Notes under the pieces: model-generated
The model's input: the letters and a program-made list of their open reading frames with translations, nothing else
Database searches by the model: none
Told to the model about the DNA's origin: nothing
Translations under genes and position numbers: made by a program
Shown here: positions 35,975 through 45,535 of the stretch, one piece after another
Numbering within the stretch: the stretch's first letter is position 1
How the letters are laid out: every line of letters begins with the position of its first letter
Assembly: GCF_001189915.1 (NCBI RefSeq)
Contig: NZ_LFLS01000023.1
Location: 23,901 to 87,900, forward strand
Direction: 5' to 3'
DNA from: Herbaspirillum autotrophicum
GTDB taxonomy: Bacteria > Pseudomonadota > Gammaproteobacteria > Burkholderiales > Burkholderiaceae_D
DNA: 64,000 bases

Positions 35975-36550
35975 ATGCATCATGCAGATCATTTGTTTGT
36001 GATCACCGGCGGCCCCGGCTCCGGCAAAAGCACCTTGATCGATGCCCTCGCCGCACTTGGCTACGCGCGTACGGTGGAAGCCGGACGCAGCGTGATTCAG
36101 TCGCAACTGGCCAGCGGCGGTCAGGCCTTGCCGTGGAGTGACCGCCGCGCCTTCGCCAAGCAAATGCTCAAACATGAAGTGCGCAGCTATCGCACGGCAC
36201 AACTGCAACCCGGTCCGGTACTGTGCGATCGCGGCATTCCCGACATCGTCGGCTATCTGCAACTGGAACAGTTGCCGACCAGCAGTTGCCTGCTGCACGC
36301 GGCCAGAAGCTTTCGTTACCACCACCAGGTATTCATCGCGCCGCCGTGGCCGGAAATCTACCGCCAGGATGCCGAACGCAAGCAGACGCCCGAAAGAGCC
36401 GAACTGACCTGGAAAACCATGGTCAGCGTGTACCGCGAACTTGGTTATGCGTTGACCGAAATTCCGCGCGGGTCAGTAGCGGCACGCGTGCAGTTCTTGC
36501 AAGAACATATCGGACCGCCACCAAACCCGCAATTGGCTCAGAAGGTGTAG
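35975..36550 (+). CDS. AAA_28-type P-loop ATPase/kinase
   Basis: This 191-residue protein has Walker A TGGPGSGKSTLID and a middle LCDRGIPDIVGYLQL, the pattern of AAA_28-type predicted kinases. The ATG at 35975 with AGGCGAGGTCAAC before it is chosen; the frame extends upstream inside the NYN gene. It may be co-transcribed with the NYN gene. It is convergent with mipA and the two genes overlap by 13 nt. The substrate is unknown. Confidence 0.82.
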   Translation: MHHADHLFVITGGPGSGKSTLIDALAALGYARTVEAGRSVIQSQLASGGQALPWSDRRAFAKQMLKHEVRSYRTAQLQPGPVLCDRGIPDIVGYLQLEQLPTSSCLLHAARSFRYHHQVFIAPPWPEIYRQDAERKQTPERAELTWKTMVSVYRELGYALTEIPRGSVAARVQFLQEHIGPPPNPQLAQKV

Positions 36551-37338
36551 TTAAGCGCAGCCATGGTGCCGTAGCTGGTGCGGGCTTTCACAATCGGGCT
36601 GTCTGCGGCAGTCTTCATATAGCGCGTCACTTCGGTGGCCGCCAGCAACGACCAGTTGGCATTGAAGGTGTGGGTCCAGGCCAGCGATGATTTCAGCGCA
36701 TACAGGCCGGAACCCGGGCTGTATTTCGCAAAGCGGGTGCGCGCTGCCTGCGTATCAGTAACGCCAAAGAAGCTCTGGTTATAGTCGGCACTGCCGAAAT
36801 GCGCACTGCCGGCCAGTGCCAGTTTATCTTTTGGCATGTTGAGCACTATCGCGTTGACCCGCGCATGCATGGTCCGGCCACGTTCGCGGTTGCTCACCGG
36901 TTGCGATATCCCGGCCGCCAGCAAGACCCGTGGCGTCAAATTGAGCCCGAGCTCGGCATTGACCAGCACCGAAGCCTTGATATCTCCCATGCCTTTAAGC
37001 TGGTTCGAACCCGGCTTGAATTTTTCGTTGGCGTCGGTACGTCCCGGATCGTAGGACAGCGCTGCCGATGCAAAGAACGTGTCACCCAGCCGGTGACGGT
37101 AACCGATGCCCTGAACGCCATCGATGAAACCGCCCCACGGGGTAGTCACCGTCAATACCGGCAATGCAGCAACAACATGTTCGTCGCTGCCGGCGTAGCG
37201 CGGCATGTAGGCAACGCCCAGACCGACGCTGACAGCGGTAGTGTCAGGCGGTGCCGGTGATGCCTGCTGCGCCTGTACCGGTAATGCACTGATGGCACCA
37301 GACAAGATTGCAGCGGCGGTGGCGTAGCGGTATTTCAT
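36538..37338 (-). CDS. MipA/OmpV family outer-membrane protein
   Basis: This 266-residue protein has a signal peptide (MKYRYATAAAILSGAISALPVQAQ) and a beta-barrel of the MipA/OmpV family: VGLGVAYMPRYAGSDEHVVAALPVL and the C-terminal aromatic end ALNYTF. MipA was described as an MltA-interacting scaffold in E. coli; other members are inducible porin-like proteins. GGGAG lies 7 nt before the ATG at 37338. It is divergent from an RstAB-like two-component system that may control it. Confidence 0.87.
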   Translation of the reverse strand: MKYRYATAAAILSGAISALPVQAQQASPAPPDTTAVSVGLGVAYMPRYAGSDEHVVAALPVLTVTTPWGGFIDGVQGIGYRHRLGDTFFASAALSYDPGRTDANEKFKPGSNQLKGMGDIKASVLVNAELGLNLTPRVLLAAGISQPVSNRERGRTMHARVNAIVLNMPKDKLALAGSAHFGSADYNQSFFGVTDTQAARTRFAKYSPGSGLYALKSSLAWTHTFNANWSLLAATEVTRYMKTAADSPIVKARTSYGTMAALNYTF

Positions 37339-37505
37339 TTTTTTCTCCCGAAGTGAATTGACCGCCATTGTCGGCACCGCAAGCGTCCGGGTCTGTTAGA
37401 GATTCGTGTCCAAATGTGTTTCTTTACACGCAGATGTTTTTGTTTGTAATCGGCGCTCATCGCGCCTCCCGGGCCGCTATCATGCGCACAGGGAAAAGGA
37501 AGTGC

Positions 37506-38204
37506 ATGAAAAAAATACTATTGATAGAAGACGATATCCGGCTTGCCGAATTGATATCCGAATACCTCTGCCGTTACGACTTCAACGTGGTTCAGGTATT
37601 GCGTGGTGATCAGGCACTGAGCGCGATTGCACGCGAACAGCCGGATGTGGTGATTCTCGATCTGATGTTGCCCGGCATGGATGGCATGGATATCTGCCGT
37701 CAGTTGCGCAAAAGCTCGGCCTTGCCGGTACTGATGCTGACTGCGCGCGCCGACATTTTCGATCAGGTTACCGGTCTGGAAATCGGTGCCGATGATTACA
37801 TGCTCAAGCCGGTGCAACCGCGTCTGCTGCTGGCCCACCTGCGCGCCATATTGCGACGCCAGGAAAACCATCCCGACAGCAGTCCGAATCGCGTACTGCG
37901 CTTCGGTGAACTGCAGATTGATCTGGCTGCGCGTCAGGTGTGCTGGAAAGGCAATGAGATTGATCTGAAGACATCCGACTACAACCTGTTCGTGATTCTG
38001 GTGCAGGCCGCCGGCCATGTCCTGAGCCGCGACGAATTGCTGCGGCGCTGGCGCGGCATCGATTTCGACGGCATGGATCGTACCGTCGATGTCAGCATCT
38101 CGCGGCTGCGGCGACGTTTCAATGACGATGCGCAGGAACCACGCAAAATCAAGACCGTCTGGGGTCGCGGCTATCTGTTCAGCCCGATCGCCTGGGAGGA
38201 ATAA
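37506..38204 (+). CDS. OmpR-family response regulator (RstA-like)
   Basis: This 232-residue regulator has a receiver domain (1-118, acidic E8/D9/D10, phospho-acceptor D52 in VILDLMLPGMDG, Lys in YMLKPVQPR) and a winged HTH (about 135-232, RTVDVSISRLRRRF). The ATG at 37506 has GGGAAAAGGAAGTGC before it; an in-frame extension to 37368 is not supported. It is coupled to the kinase gene by TAATG. RstA-like is a best fit from the kinase's resemblance to RstB; it likely regulates the divergent mipA. Confidence 0.88.
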   Translation: MKKILLIEDDIRLAELISEYLCRYDFNVVQVLRGDQALSAIAREQPDVVILDLMLPGMDGMDICRQLRKSSALPVLMLTARADIFDQVTGLEIGADDYMLKPVQPRLLLAHLRAILRRQENHPDSSPNRVLRFGELQIDLAARQVCWKGNEIDLKTSDYNLFVILVQAAGHVLSRDELLRRWRGIDFDGMDRTVDVSISRLRRRFNDDAQEPRKIKTVWGRGYLFSPIAWEE

Positions 38205-39499
38205 TGCTACGCATATTGTTGCGGCTGTATCTGTTGGTGGCAGCATTGGCGATACTCTCTATCGTGATGGTCGAACGCGGTTTTCCGTATCTGTTCGCAG
38301 ACCAGTTCGAGCAAGCCGTAGAGCGTGAATACCAGACCGAAATTTTTTTGCTGCGCCGCTATCTTGACGGTCACTCCTTGCAACAACAGCAGCTGATGCT
38401 GGATGACCTCAATCGCTTGTCAAGACGCCGTTACCACTACATGGAGCCGGAAGAAATCGATCAACTGACGCCCGCCATCCGGGAAAAACTGACGCATCAA
38501 AGCCTGGTCTGGAAAGGCGGCGGCGGCAGATGTTGTGAAATTTATGCACCGCTGGCCAATGGCGGTGTACTCGCCGTCAACACTGTCAACGATTTGCAAT
38601 GGCTGGAGTCGGTGGCTTACGTGGTCTTTTTACTCATGCTGCTGGCCGCAGTCTGCATCTGGCTGGTGCCGCATTGGCGCGATCTGGAAAAGCTGCGCAT
38701 GGCAGCGGCAAAATTCGGCACCGGGGCGCTCGATGCACGCGCCGGACTCTCCGGCCGGTCGTCGATTCGCCAGTTAAGCAGCCACTTTGACAACATGGCT
38801 GATCGCATCGGAAAGCTGATCCAGTCGCAGCGCGACATGATCAATGCGGTATCGCACGAATTGCGTACACCGCTGGCACGGCTTGAATTCGGCCTGGATA
38901 ATCTGCTCGACAAGGTGAGCGGCGAAGCCGCCGAAAAACGAATTCATGGCTTGCGTGGCGATGTTGGCGAACTGGAAACACTGGTTGCCGAACTGCTGAC
39001 GCTGGGTATGCTGGAACACGACCGGCAAGCGGTATTTACGGAACGCGTGACGTTGTCATCCTTTCTGCGCGAATCAACCGGCATTGCCGGCGAGGCCTGG
39101 CAACAAAAGAACATGTTGCTGACCTGGGCCATCGATCCGCTGTTGCATGAGATCGTCACGGAACCGCGCAGTCTGGCGCGCGCCTTCTCGAATCTGGTAC
39201 GCAATGCCTTCCGCCATGCCCGTGGCCGCATCCTGATCCGGGCCGAAATCTACGATGCCACCCACTGGAACCTGATCGTCGAAGATGACGGCAATGGCAT
39301 TCCGTTTGCAGAACGGGAGCGGGTGTTTGAATCGTTTTACCGGCTGGATCAGAGTCGCCAGCGCGCCACCGGCGGCTTTGGTCTCGGTCTGGCGATTGTC
39401 AAAAAAATCGCCGAACGACATGGCGGCAGCATCCGCGTCGAAACCTCCGAACTCGGCGGCGCCATGTTCGTCATGCGTTTGCCATTGCAATTAAATTAA
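38204..39499 (+). CDS. Sensor histidine kinase (RstB-like)
   Basis: This 431-residue inner-membrane kinase has a first helix at residues 3-24, a periplasmic domain of about 115 residues, and a second helix near 142-162. A HAMP domain follows, then a HisKA box NAVSHELRTPLARLE with His218, and an ATPase domain (NLVRNAFRHARGRI, VEDDGNGIPFAERE, GGFGLGLAIVKKI). The region PHWRDLEKLRMAAAKFGTGALDAR resembles E. coli RstB. It forms a pair with the regulator gene it overlaps. Confidence 0.88.
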   Translation: MLRILLRLYLLVAALAILSIVMVERGFPYLFADQFEQAVEREYQTEIFLLRRYLDGHSLQQQQLMLDDLNRLSRRRYHYMEPEEIDQLTPAIREKLTHQSLVWKGGGGRCCEIYAPLANGGVLAVNTVNDLQWLESVAYVVFLLMLLAAVCIWLVPHWRDLEKLRMAAAKFGTGALDARAGLSGRSSIRQLSSHFDNMADRIGKLIQSQRDMINAVSHELRTPLARLEFGLDNLLDKVSGEAAEKRIHGLRGDVGELETLVAELLTLGMLEHDRQAVFTERVTLSSFLRESTGIAGEAWQQKNMLLTWAIDPLLHEIVTEPRSLARAFSNLVRNAFRHARGRILIRAEIYDATHWNLIVEDDGNGIPFAERERVFESFYRLDQSRQRATGGFGLGLAIVKKIAERHGGSIRVETSELGGAMFVMRLPLQLN

Positions 39500-39637
39500 G
39501 ATTTTTTCCTTATGCGCGGCAGCGCTGACATGCGCTGCCCGCATATTGCCGCCAAATTCCTCCGAAGGCAGGCTGGAAGAGGAAAGCAGACCCGAAATAC
39601 GTGGTCTGTTTTCACGATCCATAGCGCAAAACCCGAC

Positions 39638-39664
39638 TAAGCTACCTTACCGCCAAACCGATCA
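39638..39664 (+). promoter_or_regulatory. Sigma28 (FliA) promoter of the chemoreceptor gene
   Basis: TAAGCTAC (39638-39645), an 11-nt spacer and ACCGATCA (39657-39664) match the FliA consensus TAAAGTTT-N11-GCCGATAA at the informative TAA and CCGAT positions. It lies 73 nt before the start at 39737. Confidence 0.65.
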
Positions 39665-39736
39665 GTGTTGCCGCCTGCGCATTGATACATTGAAAACAAT
39701 TCCGGGTTTGGCATATCAATCCGTCAGGGGAAAAAA

Positions 39737-41503
39737 ATGAGCATGCTGGGAAATATAAAAATCGGAAAACGTCTGGGCATAGGATTTTTCCTGATCCTGT
39801 TGTTTGCCATCGCCATCACGGCAATCGGTATCTGGCGGCTGGATATGGTGGCGACATCGACCCGCACCATGATGGCCCAGCCGCTGGCGAAAGAACGTTA
39901 TATCGGCGACTGGTATCGCAACATCGTCAGCGGCGTGCGGCGCACGCTGGCCATTGCCAAAAGCAGCGATGATTCGTTGGGCGCTTTTTTTGCAGACGAT
40001 GTCAAGATCAGCACCCAGACATCCAGCGTTCTGCAAAAACAGATTGAGGCGCTGATCGACGGCGATGCCGAAAAAACCTTGTTCGGCAAGCTCGGGGAAG
40101 AACGCAAGACCTATATCGCTGCCCGCGATAACGTCATCAAATTGAAAAACGAGGGCAAGACCGAAGAAGCTGCCGATGCATTGAACAAGGTATTCATTCC
40201 TTCTGCCGACCGCTATCAGAAAGTGATCCAGGAGTTGCTCGACATGCAACGCAAGACCATCGACCAGATGGCTCAGGAAATCGATGACGTTGCCCGTCAC
40301 AGCAAAATGCTGATGACCGGTCTGGCCGCGATGATGCTGGCACTCGGTGTCCTGTGCGCGTGGCTGCTGACCACCAGCATCACGACGCCGCTGGCAGCCG
40401 CCGTCAGGTTGTCGCGCCGGATCGCTGACGGCGATCTGACCGAACAATCGCCGGTCCGGTCACGTGACGAACTGGGGCAATTGAATCAGGCGCTCAATGA
40501 CATGAGCAACAGCTTGCTCAATATCGTGGCGCAGGTACGTCAGGGTGCAGATACCATCGCCACCGCATCGAGCCAGATCGCCAGCGGCAATCTGGATCTG
40601 TCGTCGCGTACGGAACAACAGGCCGGTTCGCTGGAAGAAACCGCATCGGCCATGGAAGAACTGACGTCCACCGTCAAACAGAATGCGGACAATGCGCGAC
40701 AGGCAAATCAGTTGGCAGCCTCGGCATCCTCGGTCGCAGTCCAGGGTGGTCAGGTGGTAAGCCAGGTGGTCGACACGATGGAAGCCATCAACAGCTCCTC
40801 AAAAAAGATCGTGGACATTATCAGCGTCATCGATGGTATCGCCTTTCAGACCAATATCCTGGCATTGAACGCCGCGGTGGAAGCAGCGCGTGCCGGTGAA
40901 CAAGGTCGTGGTTTTGCCGTAGTGGCCTCCGAAGTGCGCAGCCTGGCGCAACGCAGCGCGGCAGCGGCCAAGGAAATCAAGGGTCTGATCGACGACTCGG
41001 TGGAAAAGGTTGGCACCGGCAGCAAGCTGGTGGGACAAGCCGGCGTCACCATGGACGAAGTAGTATCGAGTGTCAAACGCGTGACCGACGTCATGGGTGA
41101 AATCACGGCGGCCAGCCAGGAACAGAGCACCGGGATCGAAGAAGTCAACCGCGCCATCACGCAGATGGATGAAACCACGCAGCAAAATGCGGCACTGGTG
41201 GAACAAGCTGCCGCTGCAGCACAGTCGCTGCAGGATCAGGCCGGTAATCTGGTCCACGTCGTCAGTGTCTTCAAGATCGACGGCCAGCACCGGGTAGCGC
41301 AAGCGGCGCCGGCGACGGTGCACAACGTTCCGGCGAAAAACATCACGCCGGCAGCGACACGCCTGACGCCGCCGACCCGCACCGCAATCGCCAAACCTGC
41401 AACACGGAACGTGAGCAGCGGCGCACCGAAAGCAACGCCAAAAGCACTTGATCGTCCGGCGCCGTCACAACGCGACGATGCCGATGAATGGGAGCAATTC
41501 TGA
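39737..41503 (+). CDS. Methyl-accepting chemotaxis protein with EWEQF tail
   Basis: This 588-residue chemoreceptor has an N-terminal helix (10-32), a periplasmic four-helix-bundle-like domain (about 33-190), a second helix (about 192-212), a HAMP domain, and a cytoplasmic signalling hairpin with tip sequence [19 protein letters not shown]. Methylation regions flank the tip. The last five residues EWEQF form a tether for CheR/CheB. A sigma28 promoter lies upstream. The ligand is unknown. An extended Ala/Pro/Thr linker precedes the tail. Confidence 0.93.
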   Translation: MSMLGNIKIGKRLGIGFFLILLFAIAITAIGIWRLDMVATSTRTMMAQPLAKERYIGDWYRNIVSGVRRTLAIAKSSDDSLGAFFADDVKISTQTSSVLQKQIEALIDGDAEKTLFGKLGEERKTYIAARDNVIKLKNEGKTEEAADALNKVFIPSADRYQKVIQELLDMQRKTIDQMAQEIDDVARHSKMLMTGLAAMMLALGVLCAWLLTTSITTPLAAAVRLSRRIADGDLTEQSPVRSRDELGQLNQALNDMSNSLLNIVAQVRQGADTIATASSQIASGNLDLSSRTEQQAGSLEETASAMEELTSTVKQNADNARQANQLAASASSVAVQGGQVVSQVVDTMEAINSSSKKIVDIISVIDGIAFQTNILALNAAVEAARAGEQGRGFAVVASEVRSLAQRSAAAAKEIKGLIDDSVEKVGTGSKLVGQAGVTMDEVVSSVKRVTDVMGEITAASQEQSTGIEEVNRAITQMDETTQQNAALVEQAAAAAQSLQDQAGNLVHVVSVFKIDGQHRVAQAAPATVHNVPAKNITPAATRLTPPTRTAIAKPATRNVSSGAPKATPKALDRPAPSQRDDADEWEQF

Positions 41504-41525
41504 TTCGTCCGGCGTAGACTGATCC

Positions 41526-41558
41526 GCAATACGGCGTCCCTTGCGGACGCCGTATTGC
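41526..41558 (+). terminator. Strong hairpin after the chemoreceptor gene
   Basis: GCAATACGGCGTCC and GGACGCCGTATTGC are perfect 14-nt arms with a 5-nt loop, 22 nt after the stop. The T-tract is weak, so termination may be partial. Confidence 0.7.
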
Positions 41559-41627
41559 ATTTGGCCCGGCATGGTTTCAGGCTGACACGCTAAAATCAGC
41601 GTTGTCCGCATAGCCGAGAGGATCCCC

Positions 41628-42275
41628 ATGAATGGCCCCAGCCCGACCACTGTCCATCCGATGACTGGTTTCCCGCAAGTCTGTTTTATCAAGAATACCG
41701 TCACCAATCCCGACATCATCATCGGCGACTACACGTATTACGATGATCCGGTGGATGCCGGCAACTTCGAACGCAACGTGCTGTATCACTATCCGTTCAT
41801 CGGTGACAAGCTGATTATCGGCAAATTCTGTGCATTGGCGCGCGACGTCAAATTCATCATGAACGGCGCCAATCACAAAATGTCGGGGCTCTCCACTTAT
41901 CCATTCCAGATTTTCGGCAATGGCTGGGAAAAGGTGATGCCAGCGCCCGAAGACTTGCCCTTCAAGGGCAATACCGTGATCGGCAATGATGTCTGGATCG
42001 GCTACGACGCGCTGATCATGCCTGGCGTCCATGTCGGCAACGGCGCCATCATTTCAGCGCGTTCCGTGGTCACCAGCGATGTTCCGGCCTACACCATCGT
42101 TGGCGGCAATCCGGCACGCCCGATTCGCACGCGCTTTCCGGATGCCGTTGTCGCCCAACTGGAAAACATTGCCTGGTGGGACTGGCCGATCGGGAAGATC
42201 AGTCGTCACCTGGCGTTGATCGTCGCGGCCGACATTGATGCCTTGCGCATCTGTGCCGGCCTTGATGAAGAATAG
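41628..42275 (+). CDS. Vat-type streptogramin A/xenobiotic O-acetyltransferase
   Basis: This 215-residue hexapeptide-repeat (left-handed beta-helix) acetyltransferase matches the Vat family closely: NVLYHYPFIGDKLIIGKFCALA, IMNGANHKMSGLSTYPFQIFGNGWEKVMP, NTVIGNDVWIGYDALIMPGVHVG and IVGGNPARPIRTRF. The catalytic His is His83 in NGANHK. Clinical Vat enzymes acetylate virginiamycin M-type streptogramins; chromosomal relatives may have other acceptors. Nothing around it suggests mobility. GAGAGGATCCCC precedes the ATG. Confidence 0.88.
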   Translation: MNGPSPTTVHPMTGFPQVCFIKNTVTNPDIIIGDYTYYDDPVDAGNFERNVLYHYPFIGDKLIIGKFCALARDVKFIMNGANHKMSGLSTYPFQIFGNGWEKVMPAPEDLPFKGNTVIGNDVWIGYDALIMPGVHVGNGAIISARSVVTSDVPAYTIVGGNPARPIRTRFPDAVVAQLENIAWWDWPIGKISRHLALIVAADIDALRICAGLDEE

Positions 42276-42281
42276 CGCCGG

Positions 42282-43994
42282 TTAAAACTCTTCCCACGAA
42301 CCGCCGTCATCTTTCGCCGCAGCAGTCGTCAACGCCGGCTTGGCAGGCGTAGCCCGAATGTTTTTTCGGGCCGTGGTCAACGCTGAAGGACGCGGTGTGA
42401 TATTGACCGCCGGCTTGCCGCGCGTCACGGGCACCTGGCCGATGGCGACGTTGCTCAGTTTGAAAATGCCGACCACTTCGGACAACTTCCCGGCCTGATC
42501 CTGCAGCGATTGCGCCGCTGCTGCTGCCTGCTCCACCAACGCCGCATTTTGCTGCGTGACTTCATCCATCTGCGTAATGGCCTGATTGATTTGTTCTATG
42601 CCGGAACTTTGTTCCTGACTGGCAGAACTGATTTCGCCGACGATGTCAGTGACGCGTTTGACACTCTCCACCACGTCGTTCATGGTGACACCGGCCTCAT
42701 GCACCAGCCGGCTGCCAACCCCGACCTTGGCCACGGAATCATCGATCAGTCCCTTGATTTCCTTGGCTGCTGCCGCGCTACGCTGAGCCAGACTTCGCAC
42801 TTCACTCGCCACCACCGCAAAACCCCGGCCCTGTTCGCCCGCGCGTGCTGCCTCGACCGCCGCGTTCAATGCCAGGATATTGGTCTGAAAGGCAATGCCA
42901 TCGATGACGCCGATGATATCGACGATCTTTTTCGAAGACTCATTGATCGAACTCATGGTACCAACCACCTGGCCGACCACGTCGCCGCCACGCACCGCGA
43001 CTTCGGATGCCGAAGTCGCCAGGTTATTGGCTTGTCGCGCATTGTCCGCATTTTGCTTGACGGTGGACGTCAGTTCTTCCATGGCCGAGGCGGTTTCTTC
43101 CAGCGAACTGGCTTGTTCCTCGGTGCGCGACGACAAATCCAGATTGCCGCTGGCGATCTCGCTGGATGCCGTCGCAATGGTATCGGTGCCCTGGCGTACT
43201 TCACCGACAATCCGCAGCAAGTTGTCGTTCATGACCTTGAGTGCGCGCAGCAACTGTCCGGTTTCATCTTTACCGCTGGACTGAATATCCGCGGTCAGAT
43301 CGCCATCGGCTACCCGTTGTGCCACTTCGACTGCGGCACCGAGCGGCCGGGCAATGACCCGCGCGACCCACATCGCCAGCGAAATCGACAAGGCGATACA
43401 GACGCCCATCAGGATGAAGATACCGAGTCGGGCCTGGCCGTAAATCGTATCGGCACTCTTGTTGGAGCCATCCGCGCCGCTGTCGTTGATGACCGTCAAC
43501 CGTTCCAGTTGCTCCTGCGCCTGACGATATACCACGGCGGATCTGCCACGCAACAGCTCGCGCGCTCCGTCGGCATTGGATGCGGACGAAGCGGCGATGA
43601 TTTTTTGATGCTCCTCGAGAAATTCTTCGATCAGTTTTGCCGTTTCCGGGTAGAGCGTTTTTTCTTCCGGCTCCGTGATCAGTGCCGCGTATTTTTTCTG
43701 CAACGCAGTCAGGTCCGTGATTTGCGCGACCAGCGTTTTCTCGATGTCGGCGCGCTGTTCCGGCGCCGCCAGCACGTGCTGCTGGTCATAACTGCGAACC
43801 CGCGCCAGGCGCAATTCGATCTGCGACAACACCCGGATGCTCGGCAGCCAGTTGGTCGCGATGTTGGTCGATGCCTGATTTACCTTGTCCAGTTGATTGA
43901 TGGCATAGAAACCAAGACCCCCCACCAATACAATGACAGCAAGAAAGGTAACGATCAGTTTTCTCGCAATTTTCAAGTCATAGAACCAGTTCAT
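42282..43994 (-). CDS. Methyl-accepting chemotaxis protein with SWEEF tail
   Basis: This 570-residue chemoreceptor has a first helix (about 10-32), a periplasmic helical domain of about 155 residues, a second helix (about 190-210), HAMP, and the signalling hairpin with [19 protein letters not shown]. It ends in SWEEF, a CheR/CheB tether. The start at 43994 follows GGGAGGATGCAAA; the frame extends to 44096 without support. The ligand is unknown. It is convergent with the Vat-type gene (stops 7 nt apart). Confidence 0.92.
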   Translation of the reverse strand: MNWFYDLKIARKLIVTFLAVIVLVGGLGFYAINQLDKVNQASTNIATNWLPSIRVLSQIELRLARVRSYDQQHVLAAPEQRADIEKTLVAQITDLTALQKKYAALITEPEEKTLYPETAKLIEEFLEEHQKIIAASSASNADGARELLRGRSAVVYRQAQEQLERLTVINDSGADGSNKSADTIYGQARLGIFILMGVCIALSISLAMWVARVIARPLGAAVEVAQRVADGDLTADIQSSGKDETGQLLRALKVMNDNLLRIVGEVRQGTDTIATASSEIASGNLDLSSRTEEQASSLEETASAMEELTSTVKQNADNARQANNLATSASEVAVRGGDVVGQVVGTMSSINESSKKIVDIIGVIDGIAFQTNILALNAAVEAARAGEQGRGFAVVASEVRSLAQRSAAAAKEIKGLIDDSVAKVGVGSRLVHEAGVTMNDVVESVKRVTDIVGEISSASQEQSSGIEQINQAITQMDEVTQQNAALVEQAAAAAQSLQDQAGKLSEVVGIFKLSNVAIGQVPVTRGKPAVNITPRPSALTTARKNIRATPAKPALTTAAAKDDGGSWEEF

Positions 43995-44278
43995 TTTGCA
44001 TCCTCCCGGGATTGAATTCTCATACAGCGCATCTTGAAAATTTGCCGTCTTGATTTTTTCCCGGAGCGCGCCTGCACAGAAAAATTTCCCGTGCATCGCG
44101 CGTCATTCTCCGGTCGTCTGACTATTGCACGAAAGCTATACGGCATCAAATTTCCACTTGGCAACGTCCGTTAGACGCAACGCTTTTGGTGCGTGCAGAC
44201 AGGTAGTTTTTGACCTGCAGGCACGACCCTGACAACCTGCTTACAGCGATGAAAAAATCGCGGTAAATTTACCTCTCC

Positions 44279-44998
44279 TTACATGTCAGCGATACGACCG
44301 ACAACACATGAAGCGCATTGCAGATGAACGCTCCACACTGCGACCGACAGGATCAGTACTACCAGCAGCAACATCCACCACGGTGTCGGATTGCGATTGC
44401 AGACCGCACGCTTTTTGCACCAGAGCTGCGCCAGATTCAACAGGGTCACGGTCGGTAACAGCGCGATCAATACGCCAGCCGGTCTGAGATAAGGGCCGAG
44501 ATGGATCGGTTCAGGCATCAGGAACAGTTGGTTGAAAAACAGTTCGAAACCGACGAGCCACTGCATCACCCGATATGTCTGATCGCTCCAGAGCATCATG
44601 AACAACATTTGCAGCGCCGCCGCCAACACCACCAAGACCATGAACGGCCAGATACCGAGTCTGACCGGCACCAGCAGCGAAGTGCCGATCTTGTGGTTGA
44701 TCCAGCCCCACAATGCAAACGGCAAATAGAAAAATCCGAACAGCATTTCAAACCACAGCAAGATGCGCCAAGGATTGCCGCTGCTGCGCAACATCAGGTA
44801 GCTCGCCAGCATGAAGAACAGCAACAAAGTCAATGTCAGGTAAGCGTAGCTACGCCGCTTATGGAGCCAGTAAAGCGCCAGCGGCATGGTCGCCATCGGC
44901 AATAACAACAACGGCAGATATCTGCGGTACGGCTGCATGAAAATTTTCGTACCGTCAATTGTCAGGGCAACACAAGCGTGGTCATCGGCAGGTAGCAT
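44279..44998 (-). CDS. Uncharacterised multi-pass membrane protein
   Basis: This 239-residue protein has about six hydrophobic segments (about 27-45, 53-70, 80-97, 112-133, 172-192, 207-225). AAGGAG lies 8 nt before the start, inside the end of the upstream Rha-like gene, so the two genes are coupled. The C-terminal end HLQCASCVVGRIADM has a CxxC. No family was recognised. It may be a membrane partner of the Rha/XRE module, for which there is only positional evidence. Confidence 0.65.
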   Translation of the reverse strand: MLPADDHACVALTIDGTKIFMQPYRRYLPLLLLPMATMPLALYWLHKRRSYAYLTLTLLLFFMLASYLMLRSSGNPWRILLWFEMLFGFFYLPFALWGWINHKIGTSLLVPVRLGIWPFMVLVVLAAALQMLFMMLWSDQTYRVMQWLVGFELFFNQLFLMPEPIHLGPYLRPAGVLIALLPTVTLLNLAQLWCKKRAVCNRNPTPWWMLLLVVLILSVAVWSVHLQCASCVVGRIADM

Positions 44999-45001
44999 GG
45001 G

Positions 45002-45412
45002 TCACTCCTTGTCAGCGGCTGGCGATATGGCGCGCTGACCGTGTTCGCCGGTAGCGGCCGGCGGCAAGCTTTGCACCTTGTTGAACTGATCGAGATACGC
45101 CAGTTTCAACTGCGGTGCTTTCTTGCCGGAAAAGGACATCGCCAGCAGCGTAAAACCATCGCGAGTCATTTGATACGCCTGCGGCTTGCCGCTGCAGGCA
45201 TCTGCCGGATGCGAACTGACGCGCAACTGCAAGAAATTGCACTCACACCAGCGCATCGGCAAATCCGGCTTCAACGCATCGATATGCAACAGTATCTGTT
45301 GATGCGACCGGCCAAAAAAGCGCGCCACCATATCACTGCGGGTCATTGCCTCGCCGTGTACGTAGTAAACGATCTCCGGCAAGACTGCGCGAGAAAATGA
45401 AACTACCGTCAT
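45002..45412 (-). CDS. Rha-family phage regulatory protein
   Basis: This 136-residue protein matches the Rha domain of phage regulators: YYVHGEAMTRSDMVARFFGRSHQQILLHIDAL and DGFTLLAMSFSGKKAPQLKLAYLDQFN. Rha proteins regulate lambdoid phage growth in integration-host-factor-deficient cells. The start at 45412 has AGGAG 6 nt upstream; ATG 45418 lies directly on that site. It is followed by the membrane-protein gene and preceded by a longer Rha-like gene. It has no other phage genes near it. Confidence 0.8.
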   Translation of the reverse strand: MTVVSFSRAVLPEIVYYVHGEAMTRSDMVARFFGRSHQQILLHIDALKPDLPMRWCECNFLQLRVSSHPADACSGKPQAYQMTRDGFTLLAMSFSGKKAPQLKLAYLDQFNKVQSLPPAATGEHGQRAISPAADKE

Positions 45413-45535
45413 ATGCATCTCCTGATTGATCAAGATATGCCGCACCCTCCCGAGTACGGCGCCAGTCTCCGTGAGTCCTGTATTTGCCGCAGCAATGCAG
45501 GAGCGGCCTGATGGCCTGTTATGCAATGCGGAAAT

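Noticed and set aside
42510..44015. 501-codon plus-strand open frame
   Set aside because: It lies antisense to a clear chemoreceptor gene and its composition is Arg/Gln/His-rich.
44130..44160. Sigma28 promoter for the SWEEF-tailed receptor
   Set aside because: GCCGTATA is present on the minus strand but no TAAAG-like element lies at the proper distance.
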